Positions 44,007-52,344 of a stretch of DNA of 64,000 nucleotides are shown piece by piece (within the stretch, counting starts at the first letter, position 1; each line of letters opens with the position of its first letter). The stretch spans positions 62,001 to 126,000 of the forward strand of contig DVMW01000024.1 of the NCBI GenBank assembly GCA_018714805.1, written 5' to 3'. A program made the position numbers and the translations under genes. Source of the stretch: Candidatus Fimenecus excrementigallinarum. GTDB taxonomy: Bacteria > Bacillota > Clostridia > Oscillospirales > Acutalibacteraceae. The notes under the pieces were generated by a model that saw only the letters and a program-made list of their open reading frames with translations, was not told where the DNA came from and ran no database searches.

Positions 44007-46051
44007 AGCGGGGACTGTATACAAGGCTCGCGCTCGCGGGCATTCAAAAGAATAAAAAGCTCTACCTGCCCTATATCCTTGCCTGCGCCGGCATGGTGAT
44101 GATGTGCTATATCGTGTCGTTCCTGCAAACAAGCCCGGTGTTCGGGAGCCTGCCCGGCGGCGATACCGTCCAGGCGTTTTTGTGGATGGGCTTCGGGGTC
44201 ATGGCGGTTTTTTCGCTTTTGTTCCTGTTTTATACGAACGCCTTTCTTGTGCGGCGGCGCAAAATGGAATTCGGGCTTTACAACATCCTCGGCATGGACA
44301 AGAAAAACCTTGCGCTGGTTTTGGGGATTGAATCGCTGCTCGTGGCGGGCATCACGCTTCTTTCGGGCCTTTTCTGCGGGGTGCTGTTCTCCAAATTCGC
44401 CGAGCTCGGCATCATAAAGCTGTTAAACGGGCAGGCGGATTTCCGCTTTACCGTTTCGCCGCAGCCGCTGGGCTATACGGCGCTGCTGTTTTTAGGCATT
44501 TACCTGCTTTTGTACCTCAATACCCTGCGGCAGCTGCATTTGGCGAATCCCATTGCGCTGCTGCACAGCGAAAACACGGGCGAAAAGCCGCCGAAGGGCA
44601 ACGCGCTTTTGGCGCTGCTCGGCGTGCTGCTGCTCGCCGGCGCGTATGTGCTCGCCGTTTCCATTGAGGACCCGCTTTCCGCAATGCTCTGGTTTTTCGT
44701 GGCGGTCATCCTGGTCATTCTCGCGACCTATCTGCTGTTCATTTCCGGCTCGGTTACGCTTTGCCGCCTGCTGCAAAAGAACAAGCGGTATTATTACAAA
44801 ACCCGCCACTTTGTCTCCGTCGCCTCCATGCGCTACCGCATGAAGCGCAACGGCGCGGGGCTTGCGTCCATCTGCATTCTGTGCACGATGGTGCTCGTCA
44901 TGCTCTCCTCGACCGCGTGTCTGTATATCGGCAAGGAGGACAGCCTGCGCCAGCGGTTCCCGCGCAACTACAACCTGAATGTCTATGTCGAGTCTTTGGA
45001 GATGCTGCACGGCGAGCCCGTCCGGCAGTCGCTTGACGCGCTGGATTCCGTTTGCGAAAATCACGGCTATGCGCCCATCAACGTCTTGTCTTATCCGACC
45101 GCCGCGTTCGCGGGCTACATGCAGGGCGACCGGGTGCTGCTCGACGAAGCGGACTTCACGTCCGCGCCGATTACAACGAATCTGTCAGATTACTGGCAGT
45201 TCTTCATCATCTCCTTGGAGGATTACAACCGCTTGATGGGCGCGTCGGAAACGCTCGCAGAGAATGAGGTCATGGTGTATGTCACAAAAGACCAAAGTTA
45301 TACGGCGCCGACCTTGACCATTGGTACAAATGCGCCGCTGCAAGTCAAAAAACAGGCGGAAAGCTTCGTGGACAACGGCGTGGACGCCATGCAGGTCATG
45401 GCGAGCATGTATATCATCGTGCCGGACTTTGACGCGGCAGTCGAACGGCTTTCGGCGCAGCAGGCCGTGGCGGAGCTCAACTACATTTACGCCTTTGACC
45501 TTTCTTGCTCGGACGACGCGCAGATTGCTTTGCAGGAGGAAATGGACACGGCGCTCACGGCGATTGAAACGCAGGCGGGCGAGGACAGCGGCTTTGCTCT
45601 GCAGCTTGAGGGCGTCGCGTCGGAACGCGAGTTCTTTTACGGGCTGTACGGCGGGCTGTTTTTCCTGGGGATTTTGCTGGGGATTGTATTCGTCTTTGCG
45701 GCCGTGCTGATTATCTATTACAAGCAGGTGTCCGAAGGGTACGAGGACCGTTCCCGGTTTGAAATCATGCAAAAGGTCGGCATGACCCGCCGGGAGATTC
45801 GCCGCAGCGTCAATTCCCAGGTCTTAACGGTGTTTTTCCTGCCGCTTGCGCTCGCGGGCGTGCACTTGGGCTTCGCGTTCCCGCTCATTCGCAAGCTGCT
45901 GCTTATCTTCAGCCTGACGAATTTCCGCTTGCTCATCTTGGTCACGGTGTGCTGCTACCTCATTTTTGCGCTGTTCTATACGCTCGTGTACCGCGCCACC
46001 TCGCGCGCGTACTATGCGATTGTCAGCGCCAGGGCGGACAGGTCGACGTAA
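44003..46051 (+). CDS. BceB-type ABC permease (FtsX domain) with large extracellular loop
   Basis: A 682-aa permease with about ten membrane helices and a large hydrophilic extracellular region between roughly residues 310 and 540, the defining BceB layout. The second FtsX half near the C-terminus includes YEDRSRFEIMQKVGMTRREIRRSV, the coupling segment. These transporters free lipid II-cycle targets from bacitracin-like peptides and also act as the sensor for the paired kinase. The ATG at 44003 overlaps the ATPase gene (ATGA). Confidence 0.94.
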   Translation: MKRGLYTRLALAGIQKNKKLYLPYILACAGMVMMCYIVSFLQTSPVFGSLPGGDTVQAFLWMGFGVMAVFSLLFLFYTNAFLVRRRKMEFGLYNILGMDKKNLALVLGIESLLVAGITLLSGLFCGVLFSKFAELGIIKLLNGQADFRFTVSPQPLGYTALLFLGIYLLLYLNTLRQLHLANPIALLHSENTGEKPPKGNALLALLGVLLLAGAYVLAVSIEDPLSAMLWFFVAVILVILATYLLFISGSVTLCRLLQKNKRYYYKTRHFVSVASMRYRMKRNGAGLASICILCTMVLVMLSSTACLYIGKEDSLRQRFPRNYNLNVYVESLEMLHGEPVRQSLDALDSVCENHGYAPINVLSYPTAAFAGYMQGDRVLLDEADFTSAPITTNLSDYWQFFIISLEDYNRLMGASETLAENEVMVYVTKDQSYTAPTLTIGTNAPLQVKKQAESFVDNGVDAMQVMASMYIIVPDFDAAVERLSAQQAVAELNYIYAFDLSCSDDAQIALQEEMDTALTAIETQAGEDSGFALQLEGVASEREFFYGLYGGLFFLGILLGIVFVFAAVLIIYYKQVSEGYEDRSRFEIMQKVGMTRREIRRSVNSQVLTVFFLPLALAGVHLGFAFPLIRKLLLIFSLTNFRLLILVTVCCYLIFALFYTLVYRATSRAYYAIVSARADRST

Positions 46052-46089
46052 GGCACAAGCCTGCGCTTTGGCGGCGGGAGGGGAATTCG

Positions 46090-46308
46090 ATGCGGAACGT
46101 GACAAGACAAAACCGCCGCGGGGCTTTTCCTGCGGCGGTATGGCAGCATAGAAGAAAAGGCTTTTGCCGCGTCCTCGCGCACGGCGTGATTCTAACAGGC
46201 CTTGTTTTCGTCGGTGTGCTCGCCGTGCCCGCGGGGCTTTTGCTCCTGTTGATTTCGGGCGTCTGGGCGGCGGCGGACCGGTGTGCGGAAAAATTAGAAA
46301 GCGTATAG
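46090..46308 (+). CDS. Small basic single-helix membrane protein after the Bce-type operon
   Basis: A 72-aa frame with a strongly basic N-terminus (RNVTRQNRRG and HRRKGF) and one hydrophobic helix (about residues 33-58). GGGAGGGG lies just upstream of the ATG at 46090. It is 38 nt after the permease stop on the same strand, so it may belong to the Bce-type operon. I do not recognise the family. Confidence 0.5.
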   Translation: MRNVTRQNRRGAFPAAVWQHRRKGFCRVLAHGVILTGLVFVGVLAVPAGLLLLLISGVWAAADRCAEKLESV

Positions 46309-46324
46309 CTTAGCGGCACAAAAA

Positions 46325-46365
46325 TCTACAATTATAGGAATTTATACTCTACAATTATAGGAATT
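46325..46365. repeat. Tandem 18-bp repeat with internal dyad upstream of the AAA ATPase
   Basis: TCTACAATTATAGGAATT occurs twice, exactly, at 46325-46342 and 46348-46365, with a 23-bp period (about two helical turns). Each copy contains CTACAATTATAG, a 12-bp near-palindrome (10 of 12 symmetric). The surroundings are very AT-rich, unlike the rest of the window. Confidence 0.75.
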
Positions 46366-46453
46366 ATAATAAAATAATCGCAGGGATTTATTGATTTCCC
46401 CGTTGAAATGTGTTATCCTGTATTTGCAGCTCATACTAAACGGGGAGATTGAT

Positions 46454-47713
46454 ATGGCCAAATATTATCACAGATATGTGGAAAAAACGATAGAAAAAAA
46501 GCTACGTTCGGCAGGCGCTGTTGTTCTGGAGGGACCGAAATTCTGCGGCAAAACCACAACGGCGCTGCGCTATGCGGAAAGCTCGATTCGTTTGAATACG
46601 GCGCAAATGATTGAGCTTGCCAAAATGGAAACCAAAAATGTTTTAAACGGCAAAACGCCGCGGGTGATTGACGAGTGGCAGACCGTGCCGGATATTTGGA
46701 ATGAGGTGAAAGGCTGGATAGACGAAAATCCCGCCTTCGGGCAATTTATTTTAACCGGCAGCTCAACGCCGGCGGACAAGAGCAAGATATATCATTCAGG
46801 TGCGGGACGTATCGCAAAAATTAAAATGCGCCCGATGAGCCTTTCCGAATCGGAGGATTCCACGGGCATCGTCTCCCTCGGCCGGTTGTTCACCGGGGAC
46901 GATGTTACGGTTTTCCACGAAAACCGGGGCGTCGGGCTGGAGAAGGTTGCTATGCTGATTTGCCGCGGCGGCTGGCCGCTTGCCGTTGCGGCAGGCGAGG
47001 ACATTGCCCTGGATGTAACAAAAAACTATTACGAGGGCTTGTTTAATTTTGAGTACAGCGAAAATGAAAAGTTCCGCAACAAAAAGCCGGAGCTTCTGCG
47101 GATGATTTTAAGGAGCTACGCCAGACACATTTCCACACAGACGCCGCTGAAAACGATTCTCTCCGATGTGGAAAGCGCAAACAACAGAACCCTGGACCCG
47201 AAAACGCTGGATGAGTATTTGGATGCTCTAAGAGATTTATTTATTATTGAGGAAATGGAAGCGTGGAATCCGAATCTCCGCAGTAAGGCGGCCGTTCGCA
47301 CCACGCCGACCAGGCATTTTGTAGACACCTCCATCGCAACGGCTGTTTTGGGGATTACACCGAATGACTTGATGCATGACTTAAACTCGTTCGGCTTGTT
47401 TTTTGAGGACATGGTGGTGCGGGATTTAACGATTTACGCTGCGCTGCTCGACGGCGAGGTGAAGCATTACAGAGACAGCTCCGGCTTAGAGTGCGATGCG
47501 ATTATCCATCTTGCAAACGGACAATGGGCAGCGATTGAAATCAAGCTCGGCGGGGAACGCCTGCTTGAAGAGGGTGTAAAAAATTTGACCAAGCTGCGCA
47601 AGGTCGTTGATGAAAGCCGGATGGCTTTTCAAATGATTTTGACTGCAACCGGCCCGTCCTACCGCAGACCGGACGGGATTTATGTCGTTCCAATCCATTG
47701 CTTAACGGCCTGA
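46454..47713 (+). CDS. AAA-family ATPase with DUF4143 domain
   Basis: A 419-aa protein of the AAA_14/DUF4143 type. Walker A is GPKFCGKT (27-34), Walker B is RVIDEWQ, sensor 1 is FILTGSS, and the C-terminal domain carries a PD-(D/E)XK-like arrangement (ECDAIIHL then AIEIKLGG). The role of this widespread family is unknown; it is common in accessory DNA. The ATG at 46454 follows GGGGAGA. Base composition is more AT-rich than its neighbours, which suggests acquisition. Confidence 0.9.
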   Translation: MAKYYHRYVEKTIEKKLRSAGAVVLEGPKFCGKTTTALRYAESSIRLNTAQMIELAKMETKNVLNGKTPRVIDEWQTVPDIWNEVKGWIDENPAFGQFILTGSSTPADKSKIYHSGAGRIAKIKMRPMSLSESEDSTGIVSLGRLFTGDDVTVFHENRGVGLEKVAMLICRGGWPLAVAAGEDIALDVTKNYYEGLFNFEYSENEKFRNKKPELLRMILRSYARHISTQTPLKTILSDVESANNRTLDPKTLDEYLDALRDLFIIEEMEAWNPNLRSKAAVRTTPTRHFVDTSIATAVLGITPNDLMHDLNSFGLFFEDMVVRDLTIYAALLDGEVKHYRDSSGLECDAIIHLANGQWAAIEIKLGGERLLEEGVKNLTKLRKVVDESRMAFQMILTATGPSYRRPDGIYVVPIHCLTA

Positions 47714-47791
47714 GCCGCCGCAAAATCCTTTGGCGGGAAGCGGCCGAACAGCACGGCGCTTTGCCGAACGGCAAAAAAGGAGGGACCTTGC

Positions 47792-49039
47792 ATGGAACGG
47801 CTGGTATTCCACGTGGACGTCAACAGCGCGTATCTTTCCTGGGCGGCGGCGCAGCGCGTGGCCGAGGGCAAAGACGACCTGCGCCTTATTCCGTCGGCTG
47901 TCGGCGGGGACCCGCAGCGGCGCACCGGGGTCATCCTTGCAAAATCCATTCCCGCCAAGCGCTTCGGCGTGCGCACCGGCGAGCCGGTCGCGCAGGCTTT
48001 GCGCAAATGCCCGCAGCTGGTGCTCGTCGAGCCGGATTTCAAGCTTTACACCCGCAATTCCCGGGCGTTCATGGACATCTGCCGCCGGTTTGCGCCCGTC
48101 GTCGAGCCGTTCAGCATCGACGAATGCTTCCTCGACATGACGGGCACGGGCTACCTGTACCCCGACCCCGTCGCCGCCGCGCACACCATCAAGGACACAA
48201 TCCGCCGCGAGCTGGGCTTTACCGTCAACATCGGCGTGGCCGACAACCGGCTGCTGGCGAAAATGGCGAGCGATTTTGAAAAGCCCGACCGCGTACATAC
48301 GCTGTTTCGCGCGCAAATCCCCGAAAAGCTCTGGCCGCTGCCGGTCGGCGCGCTGTTTTCCGTCGGGCAGGCGACGGCGAAAAAGCTGGAGGCCGCCGGG
48401 GTGCGCACCATAGGCGACCTTGCCGCAATGCCCCTGTCCGCGCTGCAGCCGCTTGTCGGGAACAAGTGGGGCGAGCAGCTGCACGCATATGCGAACGGCC
48501 TGGACGATTCGCCCGTTTCCGACGTCCCCGAGCAGGCGAAGGGGTACAGCGTTTCGACCACGCTCGAAGCGGACGTGACCGAGTTTGCCGCCGCCCACAA
48601 AATTTTGCTGGCGCTTGCCGACAGCGTCTCGTCGCGCCTGCGCGCGGACGGCGCACGGGCGGCGTGCGTGGCGGTGACGACCCGCACGGCTGCGTTTGAG
48701 GACCGCTCGCACCAGAAAAAGCTTGCCGCCCCGACCGACGTGACCAATGAAATTTACGCGGTTGCCAGGCGCCTGCTTTCAGAGCTTTGGGACGGGCATA
48801 CACCGCTGCGCCTTTTGGGCCTTTCGCTGACGCAGATTGACCGCAGCGGCGAGGAGCAGCTGAGCCTGTTTGCGGACGAAGGCAAAAAGAAGGCGCAAAA
48901 GCTGGACCGCGCGCTCGACCAGATTCGCGGCCGGTACGGCCTTTCCGCCGTGCAGCGCGGCGCGACGCTCGACGGCGCGCCCGAGGTCGGGAAAAAATAC
49001 AAAGCGCAGCTTGAGGCGGACCGCAAAAAGCCGGAATAA
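47792..49039 (+). CDS. dinB: DNA polymerase IV (Y family)
   Basis: A 415-aa translesion polymerase. The catalytic acids are Asp9 in FHVDVNSAYLSW and Asp110/Glu111 in SIDECFLDMTG; the thumb with helix-hairpin-helix follows (VGQATAKKLEAAGVRTIGDL), then the little-finger domain. It copies damaged DNA in the cytoplasm. The ATG at 47792 follows AAAGGAGGG. A terminator follows, so sigG is transcribed separately. Confidence 0.96.
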   Translation: MERLVFHVDVNSAYLSWAAAQRVAEGKDDLRLIPSAVGGDPQRRTGVILAKSIPAKRFGVRTGEPVAQALRKCPQLVLVEPDFKLYTRNSRAFMDICRRFAPVVEPFSIDECFLDMTGTGYLYPDPVAAAHTIKDTIRRELGFTVNIGVADNRLLAKMASDFEKPDRVHTLFRAQIPEKLWPLPVGALFSVGQATAKKLEAAGVRTIGDLAAMPLSALQPLVGNKWGEQLHAYANGLDDSPVSDVPEQAKGYSVSTTLEADVTEFAAAHKILLALADSVSSRLRADGARAACVAVTTRTAAFEDRSHQKKLAAPTDVTNEIYAVARRLLSELWDGHTPLRLLGLSLTQIDRSGEEQLSLFADEGKKKAQKLDRALDQIRGRYGLSAVQRGATLDGAPEVGKKYKAQLEADRKKPE

Positions 49040-49050
49040 ACGAAAACAAA

Positions 49051-49078
49051 GCGGCGGGCAAAGCCCGCCGCAATTTTT
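49051..49078 (+). terminator. Terminator of dinB
   Basis: GCGGCGGGC (49051-49059), an AAA loop and GCCCGCCGC (49063-49071) form a perfect 9-bp stem followed by AATTTTTG. Confidence 0.88.
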
Positions 49079-49159
49079 GTCACCTTTTGTCCTGCTGCAT
49101 GAAGCGGAAAATCCGCGGCCATACTACCCTTGTCAAACTTGCGGCAAGGGGCGAGGGCT

Positions 49160-49927
49160 GTGCAGTACAACAAGGTCGAAATCTGCGGCGTGAACACCGC
49201 AAAGCTGGAGGTCTTAAAGGAATCCGAAAAAATGGAGCTGCTTCGCAAAATGCACGAGGGCTCCCCGGCGGCGCGCGACCGGCTCGTGCGCGGGAATCTG
49301 CGGCTGGTGCTTAGTGTGATTCAGCGCTTTTCCAACCGCGGCGAAAACCCGGACGACCTGTTCCAGGTGGGGGTTATCGGCCTCATGAAGGCCATAGACA
49401 ACTTTGACATCTCCCAAAACGTCCGGTTTTCGACCTACGCCGTGCCGATGATTATCGGGGAGGTGCGCCGCTATTTGCGCGACAACAACGCCGTGCGTGT
49501 CAGCCGCTCCATGCGCGACACCGCCTACCACGCCATGCAGGTCAAGGAGCGCCTGCAGCGGGAGCTGGACCGGGAGCCGACGCTGGAGGAAATCGCCGCC
49601 GAGCTGCGGCTGCCGACGGCGGAGGTCGTTTTGGCGCTCGAGGCGATTGTCGAGCCGGTATCGCTTTACGAGCCGGTTTATTCCGACGGCGGCGACACCA
49701 TTTATGTGATGGACCAGGTCGGCTCGCCCGAAACGGAGCGGGACTGGATTGATACGCTTGTCATGCGTGAAACGATGGAACGCCTTTCCGACCGCGAAAA
49801 AAAGATTTTGTACCTGCGCTTTATGCAGGGGCGCACGCAGACCGAGGTGGCGTCGGAAATCGGAATTTCCCAGGCGCAGGTCTCGCGGCTCGAAAAGGGC
49901 GCGGTCAAAAAGATTCGCGGCGAATGA
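49160..49927 (+). CDS. sigG: Sporulation sigma factor SigG
   Basis: A 255-aa sigma factor starting VQYNKVEICGVNTAKL, the hallmark SigG N-terminus, followed by region 2 (NPDDLFQVGVIGLMKAIDNFD), region 3 and a region-4 helix-turn-helix (TQTEVASEIGISQAQVSRLE). SigG directs late forespore transcription. The start is GTG at 49160, chosen by the conserved N-terminus; the ribosome-binding site (GGGGCGAGGG) is weak. Unlike many Firmicutes, spoIIGA and sigE are not upstream; dinB is. Confidence 0.95.
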   Translation: MQYNKVEICGVNTAKLEVLKESEKMELLRKMHEGSPAARDRLVRGNLRLVLSVIQRFSNRGENPDDLFQVGVIGLMKAIDNFDISQNVRFSTYAVPMIIGEVRRYLRDNNAVRVSRSMRDTAYHAMQVKERLQRELDREPTLEEIAAELRLPTAEVVLALEAIVEPVSLYEPVYSDGGDTIYVMDQVGSPETERDWIDTLVMRETMERLSDREKKILYLRFMQGRTQTEVASEIGISQAQVSRLEKGAVKKIRGE

Positions 49928-49975
49928 CAAGTCGGGGGCCCGCGCCGCATATACTGTTTGCGGAGGTGCTTGCGA

Positions 49976-50278
49976 ATGAATTGCTGCGTCACCGATTTGC
50001 GCGACAAGGAAATCATCAATCTCAAGGACGGCTGCCGGCTCGGCTGCGTCTGCGACGCGGAGATAGACACCTGTACGGGCCGGGTGCTCGCGCTTATCGT
50101 GTTCGGGAAAAACAAGCTGTTCGGCCTTATGGGGCACGGGCAGGATATCCGCATTGCCTGGGAGGATATCGAGGTCATCGGCGACGATACCATTCTCGTC
50201 AGCTTCGACCTGCCCGCCGAATGCAAGCCGCCCGCCAAAAAGAAAGCGCCGCTCGAGGGCCTGTTCCGGCAGGGGTGA
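49976..50278 (+). CDS. ymxH: YlmC/YmxH-family PRC-barrel sporulation protein
   Basis: A 100-aa single PRC-barrel protein (VTDLRDKEIINLKDGCRLG, then ALIVFGKNKLFG and IRIAWEDIEVIGDDTILV). The family is conserved in spore formers and is often found beside sigG, as here. The molecular role is unknown. The ATG at 49976 lies about 8 nt from CGGAGGTG. Confidence 0.9.
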   Translation: MNCCVTDLRDKEIINLKDGCRLGCVCDAEIDTCTGRVLALIVFGKNKLFGLMGHGQDIRIAWEDIEVIGDDTILVSFDLPAECKPPAKKKAPLEGLFRQG

Positions 50279-50293
50279 ATACAGGGTATGCGC

Positions 50294-50324
50294 AAAAAAA
50301 AGACCGCCGCGGCGGTCTTTTTTT
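50294..50324. terminator. Bidirectional terminator between ymxH and prmA
   Basis: AGACCGCC (50301-50308), loop GC and GGCGGTCT (50311-50318) are flanked by an A run and a T run, forming a strong palindrome that serves both strands. Confidence 0.93.
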
Positions 50325-50331
50325 GTTGGTC

Positions 50332-51264
50332 TTAGTCGGCCGCTTTTTTGCAGGTCAGGCAGACCCAGCCGGCGTCCTCGGCGCGCTGCTCTACGGTGAA
50401 GCCGCAATCGGCCATCGCCGACAGCACCTCCTGCTCGCGCAGGTCGATGATGCCCGAAGCGATGAATACCGAGCCGGGCTTCATGAACTTCCCGACGTCC
50501 CGCAAAAACAGGAGGATAACGTCGGCGACGATGTTCGTCACGACCACGTCGTACTGCCCGGTTACGTCGTCGGCCAGGTTGCCCTGCAAAAACGTAAGGC
50601 CGGGCTGTGAAAAGCCGTTTCGCCGGCCGTTTTCCCGGGCCGTCTTGACGGCGAGCGCGTCAATGTCCACGCCGACGGCCGTTTTTGCGCCCAAAAGCCG
50701 CGCGGCAATCGCCAAAATGCCGCTGCCGCAGCCGACGTCGAGCACCGTGCTCCCGGGCGTCACCGCCGTCTCCAGCGCCTCCAGGCAAAGCCGCGTCGTC
50801 TGGTGCGCGCCCGTGCCGAACGCAAGACCCGGCTCGAGCCGCAGCACGGCGCGGCCCTCCGGGTTTTCGGCCTCCTCGCGCCACAGCGGCTGAATGAGCA
50901 GCCGGCGGCCGACGGGCAGGGGGTGGAAATACGCCTTCCAGTTGTTTTCCCAGTCCTCGCTTCTGCACGCCTTCGTGTCAACCGTGTGGGGGATGTCCGC
51001 CGCCGCAAGGCGCTCGTCCAGATACGCAACGGCCTCCGCCGGGCTTTCCTGCGGGGAAACGTACAGGTGGATAAGCGCCTTTGCGCGGTCCTTTTGCAGC
51101 AGCGCCTCGTCAATGAGGTCGATGTGCGCAATCTCCCGCGTCTCCTCCTCCAGCGTCCGGTAGTCCTCGATATAAATGCCGCCCTTCGCCGCCATTGAGG
51201 CGATGTCGGCGGCGCGGTCCGTGTCGGCCGCGTCTACGGTTACGCAAATTTCAGTCCAGTCCAT
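50332..51264 (-). CDS. prmA: Ribosomal protein L11 methyltransferase
   Basis: A 310-aa methyltransferase with an N-terminal substrate-recognition domain and a SAM fold: GLAFGTGAHQTTRLCLEALE, motif I VLDVGCGSGILAIAA, and VVTNIVADVI (the NP/NIV motif region). It trimethylates lysines of ribosomal protein L11. It lies 12 nt downstream of the DUF2804 gene, possibly co-transcribed. Confidence 0.95.
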   Translation of the reverse strand: MDWTEICVTVDAADTDRAADIASMAAKGGIYIEDYRTLEEETREIAHIDLIDEALLQKDRAKALIHLYVSPQESPAEAVAYLDERLAAADIPHTVDTKACRSEDWENNWKAYFHPLPVGRRLLIQPLWREEAENPEGRAVLRLEPGLAFGTGAHQTTRLCLEALETAVTPGSTVLDVGCGSGILAIAARLLGAKTAVGVDIDALAVKTARENGRRNGFSQPGLTFLQGNLADDVTGQYDVVVTNIVADVILLFLRDVGKFMKPGSVFIASGIIDLREQEVLSAMADCGFTVEQRAEDAGWVCLTCKKAAD

Positions 51265-51276
51265 GGCGCCGTCCTT

Positions 51277-52302
51277 TTAATATTTGTTGTGTACCTTTTC
51301 ACAGAAGCACAGCAGGTCGTCTATGTGCAGCGCCGTGCCGTCGTCGAGAACGGCCGTGCCGCGCATTTTGCCGAACACCTGGTGCTGGTCGGTGGTAATA
51401 AGCTTGACGTCTATCTTTGCCGCGCGGTCGAGCACCGGGAAAAAGTCCATTTCGAACCGCCCGTCGCTCGATGAAATCTTCCACGGCTCCATATAGGAAT
51501 GCTTCGGGATATGGAAGGTCACGTCGTCCAGCTTGTGCCCCACGCCGTCGTAGAACAGCATATTTTCGCTGGCGGCCGACGTGTCGCCGAAGCCGTAGCC
51601 GATATTGAAGCCGAAGGGCTTGCCGTCCACAACGCCGTTGCCCGAGCCCCAGTACCACGTGTTGTCATAGGTCCAAACGCCCCGGCCCCAGTCGAGCGTC
51701 CCGAAGTCCGTCGCGGGGTTAAGGGTGTAGGTTTTGCCGTCAAAATGCGCCTCGCCGCTTGCGGGCATACAGTTGATTTTCTGGTTGTAGTAAAACGCCT
51801 TCGGGTTTTCCTTCCAGGGCGTGGCGATGACCATTGTGTCCATCGGCGGCTGCGCGAGCGTCAAATCGCAGGAAAACGTCTTGCCGTCCAGGAAGTTTTT
51901 GAACAGGCAGACAATGCGCCGCCGCCCCGCCTCTGCGCGGAACTCCATGTTCAGTCGCTTGTCGCGGTACGCGGTGACGCCCTCGGCGCTTGTTTCGGGC
52001 AGGTGCAGCTTGCCCATGGGGAAGGGCTGCAAAACGGTTTCGGTGTGCTCCCACGGCGTCTCGCCGAACGTCAAAAGCGAAACGGACTGCAGCCCGACGT
52101 ACCCGTCGTCCGAAATGGTAAAGGCCAGCGCGAAATCTTTGCCGACGACCAGGTAATAGTCCCATTCCTTGATGCGGAACTTCGGCGCCTTGATGTCCGC
52201 GCGGTGGTACATTTGCAAAAGCTGCCGCGACCAGCCCGGCTCCTTCAAGGAACCGTCCACGCGCAGAAGCTTCTGTACGGTTGTGACCTCGTGATTACGC
52301 AT
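51277..52302 (-). CDS. DUF2804 domain-containing protein
   Basis: A 341-aa protein matching the DUF2804 family by its course (DYYLVVGKDFALAFTISDDGYVG near the start, DWGRGVWTYDNTWYWGSGNG in the middle). The Trp/Gly-rich strands suggest a lipocalin-like double beta-barrel, as in related carotenoid-type or hydroxyneurosporene-synthase-like proteins. No function can be given. There is no signal peptide. Confidence 0.82.
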   Translation of the reverse strand: MRNHEVTTVQKLLRVDGSLKEPGWSRQLLQMYHRADIKAPKFRIKEWDYYLVVGKDFALAFTISDDGYVGLQSVSLLTFGETPWEHTETVLQPFPMGKLHLPETSAEGVTAYRDKRLNMEFRAEAGRRRIVCLFKNFLDGKTFSCDLTLAQPPMDTMVIATPWKENPKAFYYNQKINCMPASGEAHFDGKTYTLNPATDFGTLDWGRGVWTYDNTWYWGSGNGVVDGKPFGFNIGYGFGDTSAASENMLFYDGVGHKLDDVTFHIPKHSYMEPWKISSSDGRFEMDFFPVLDRAAKIDVKLITTDQHQVFGKMRGTAVLDDGTALHIDDLLCFCEKVHNKY

Positions 52303-52344
52303 TGCAAGACCCTCCCGGTTGCATTGTATTCTTTTTCGCCGGCT

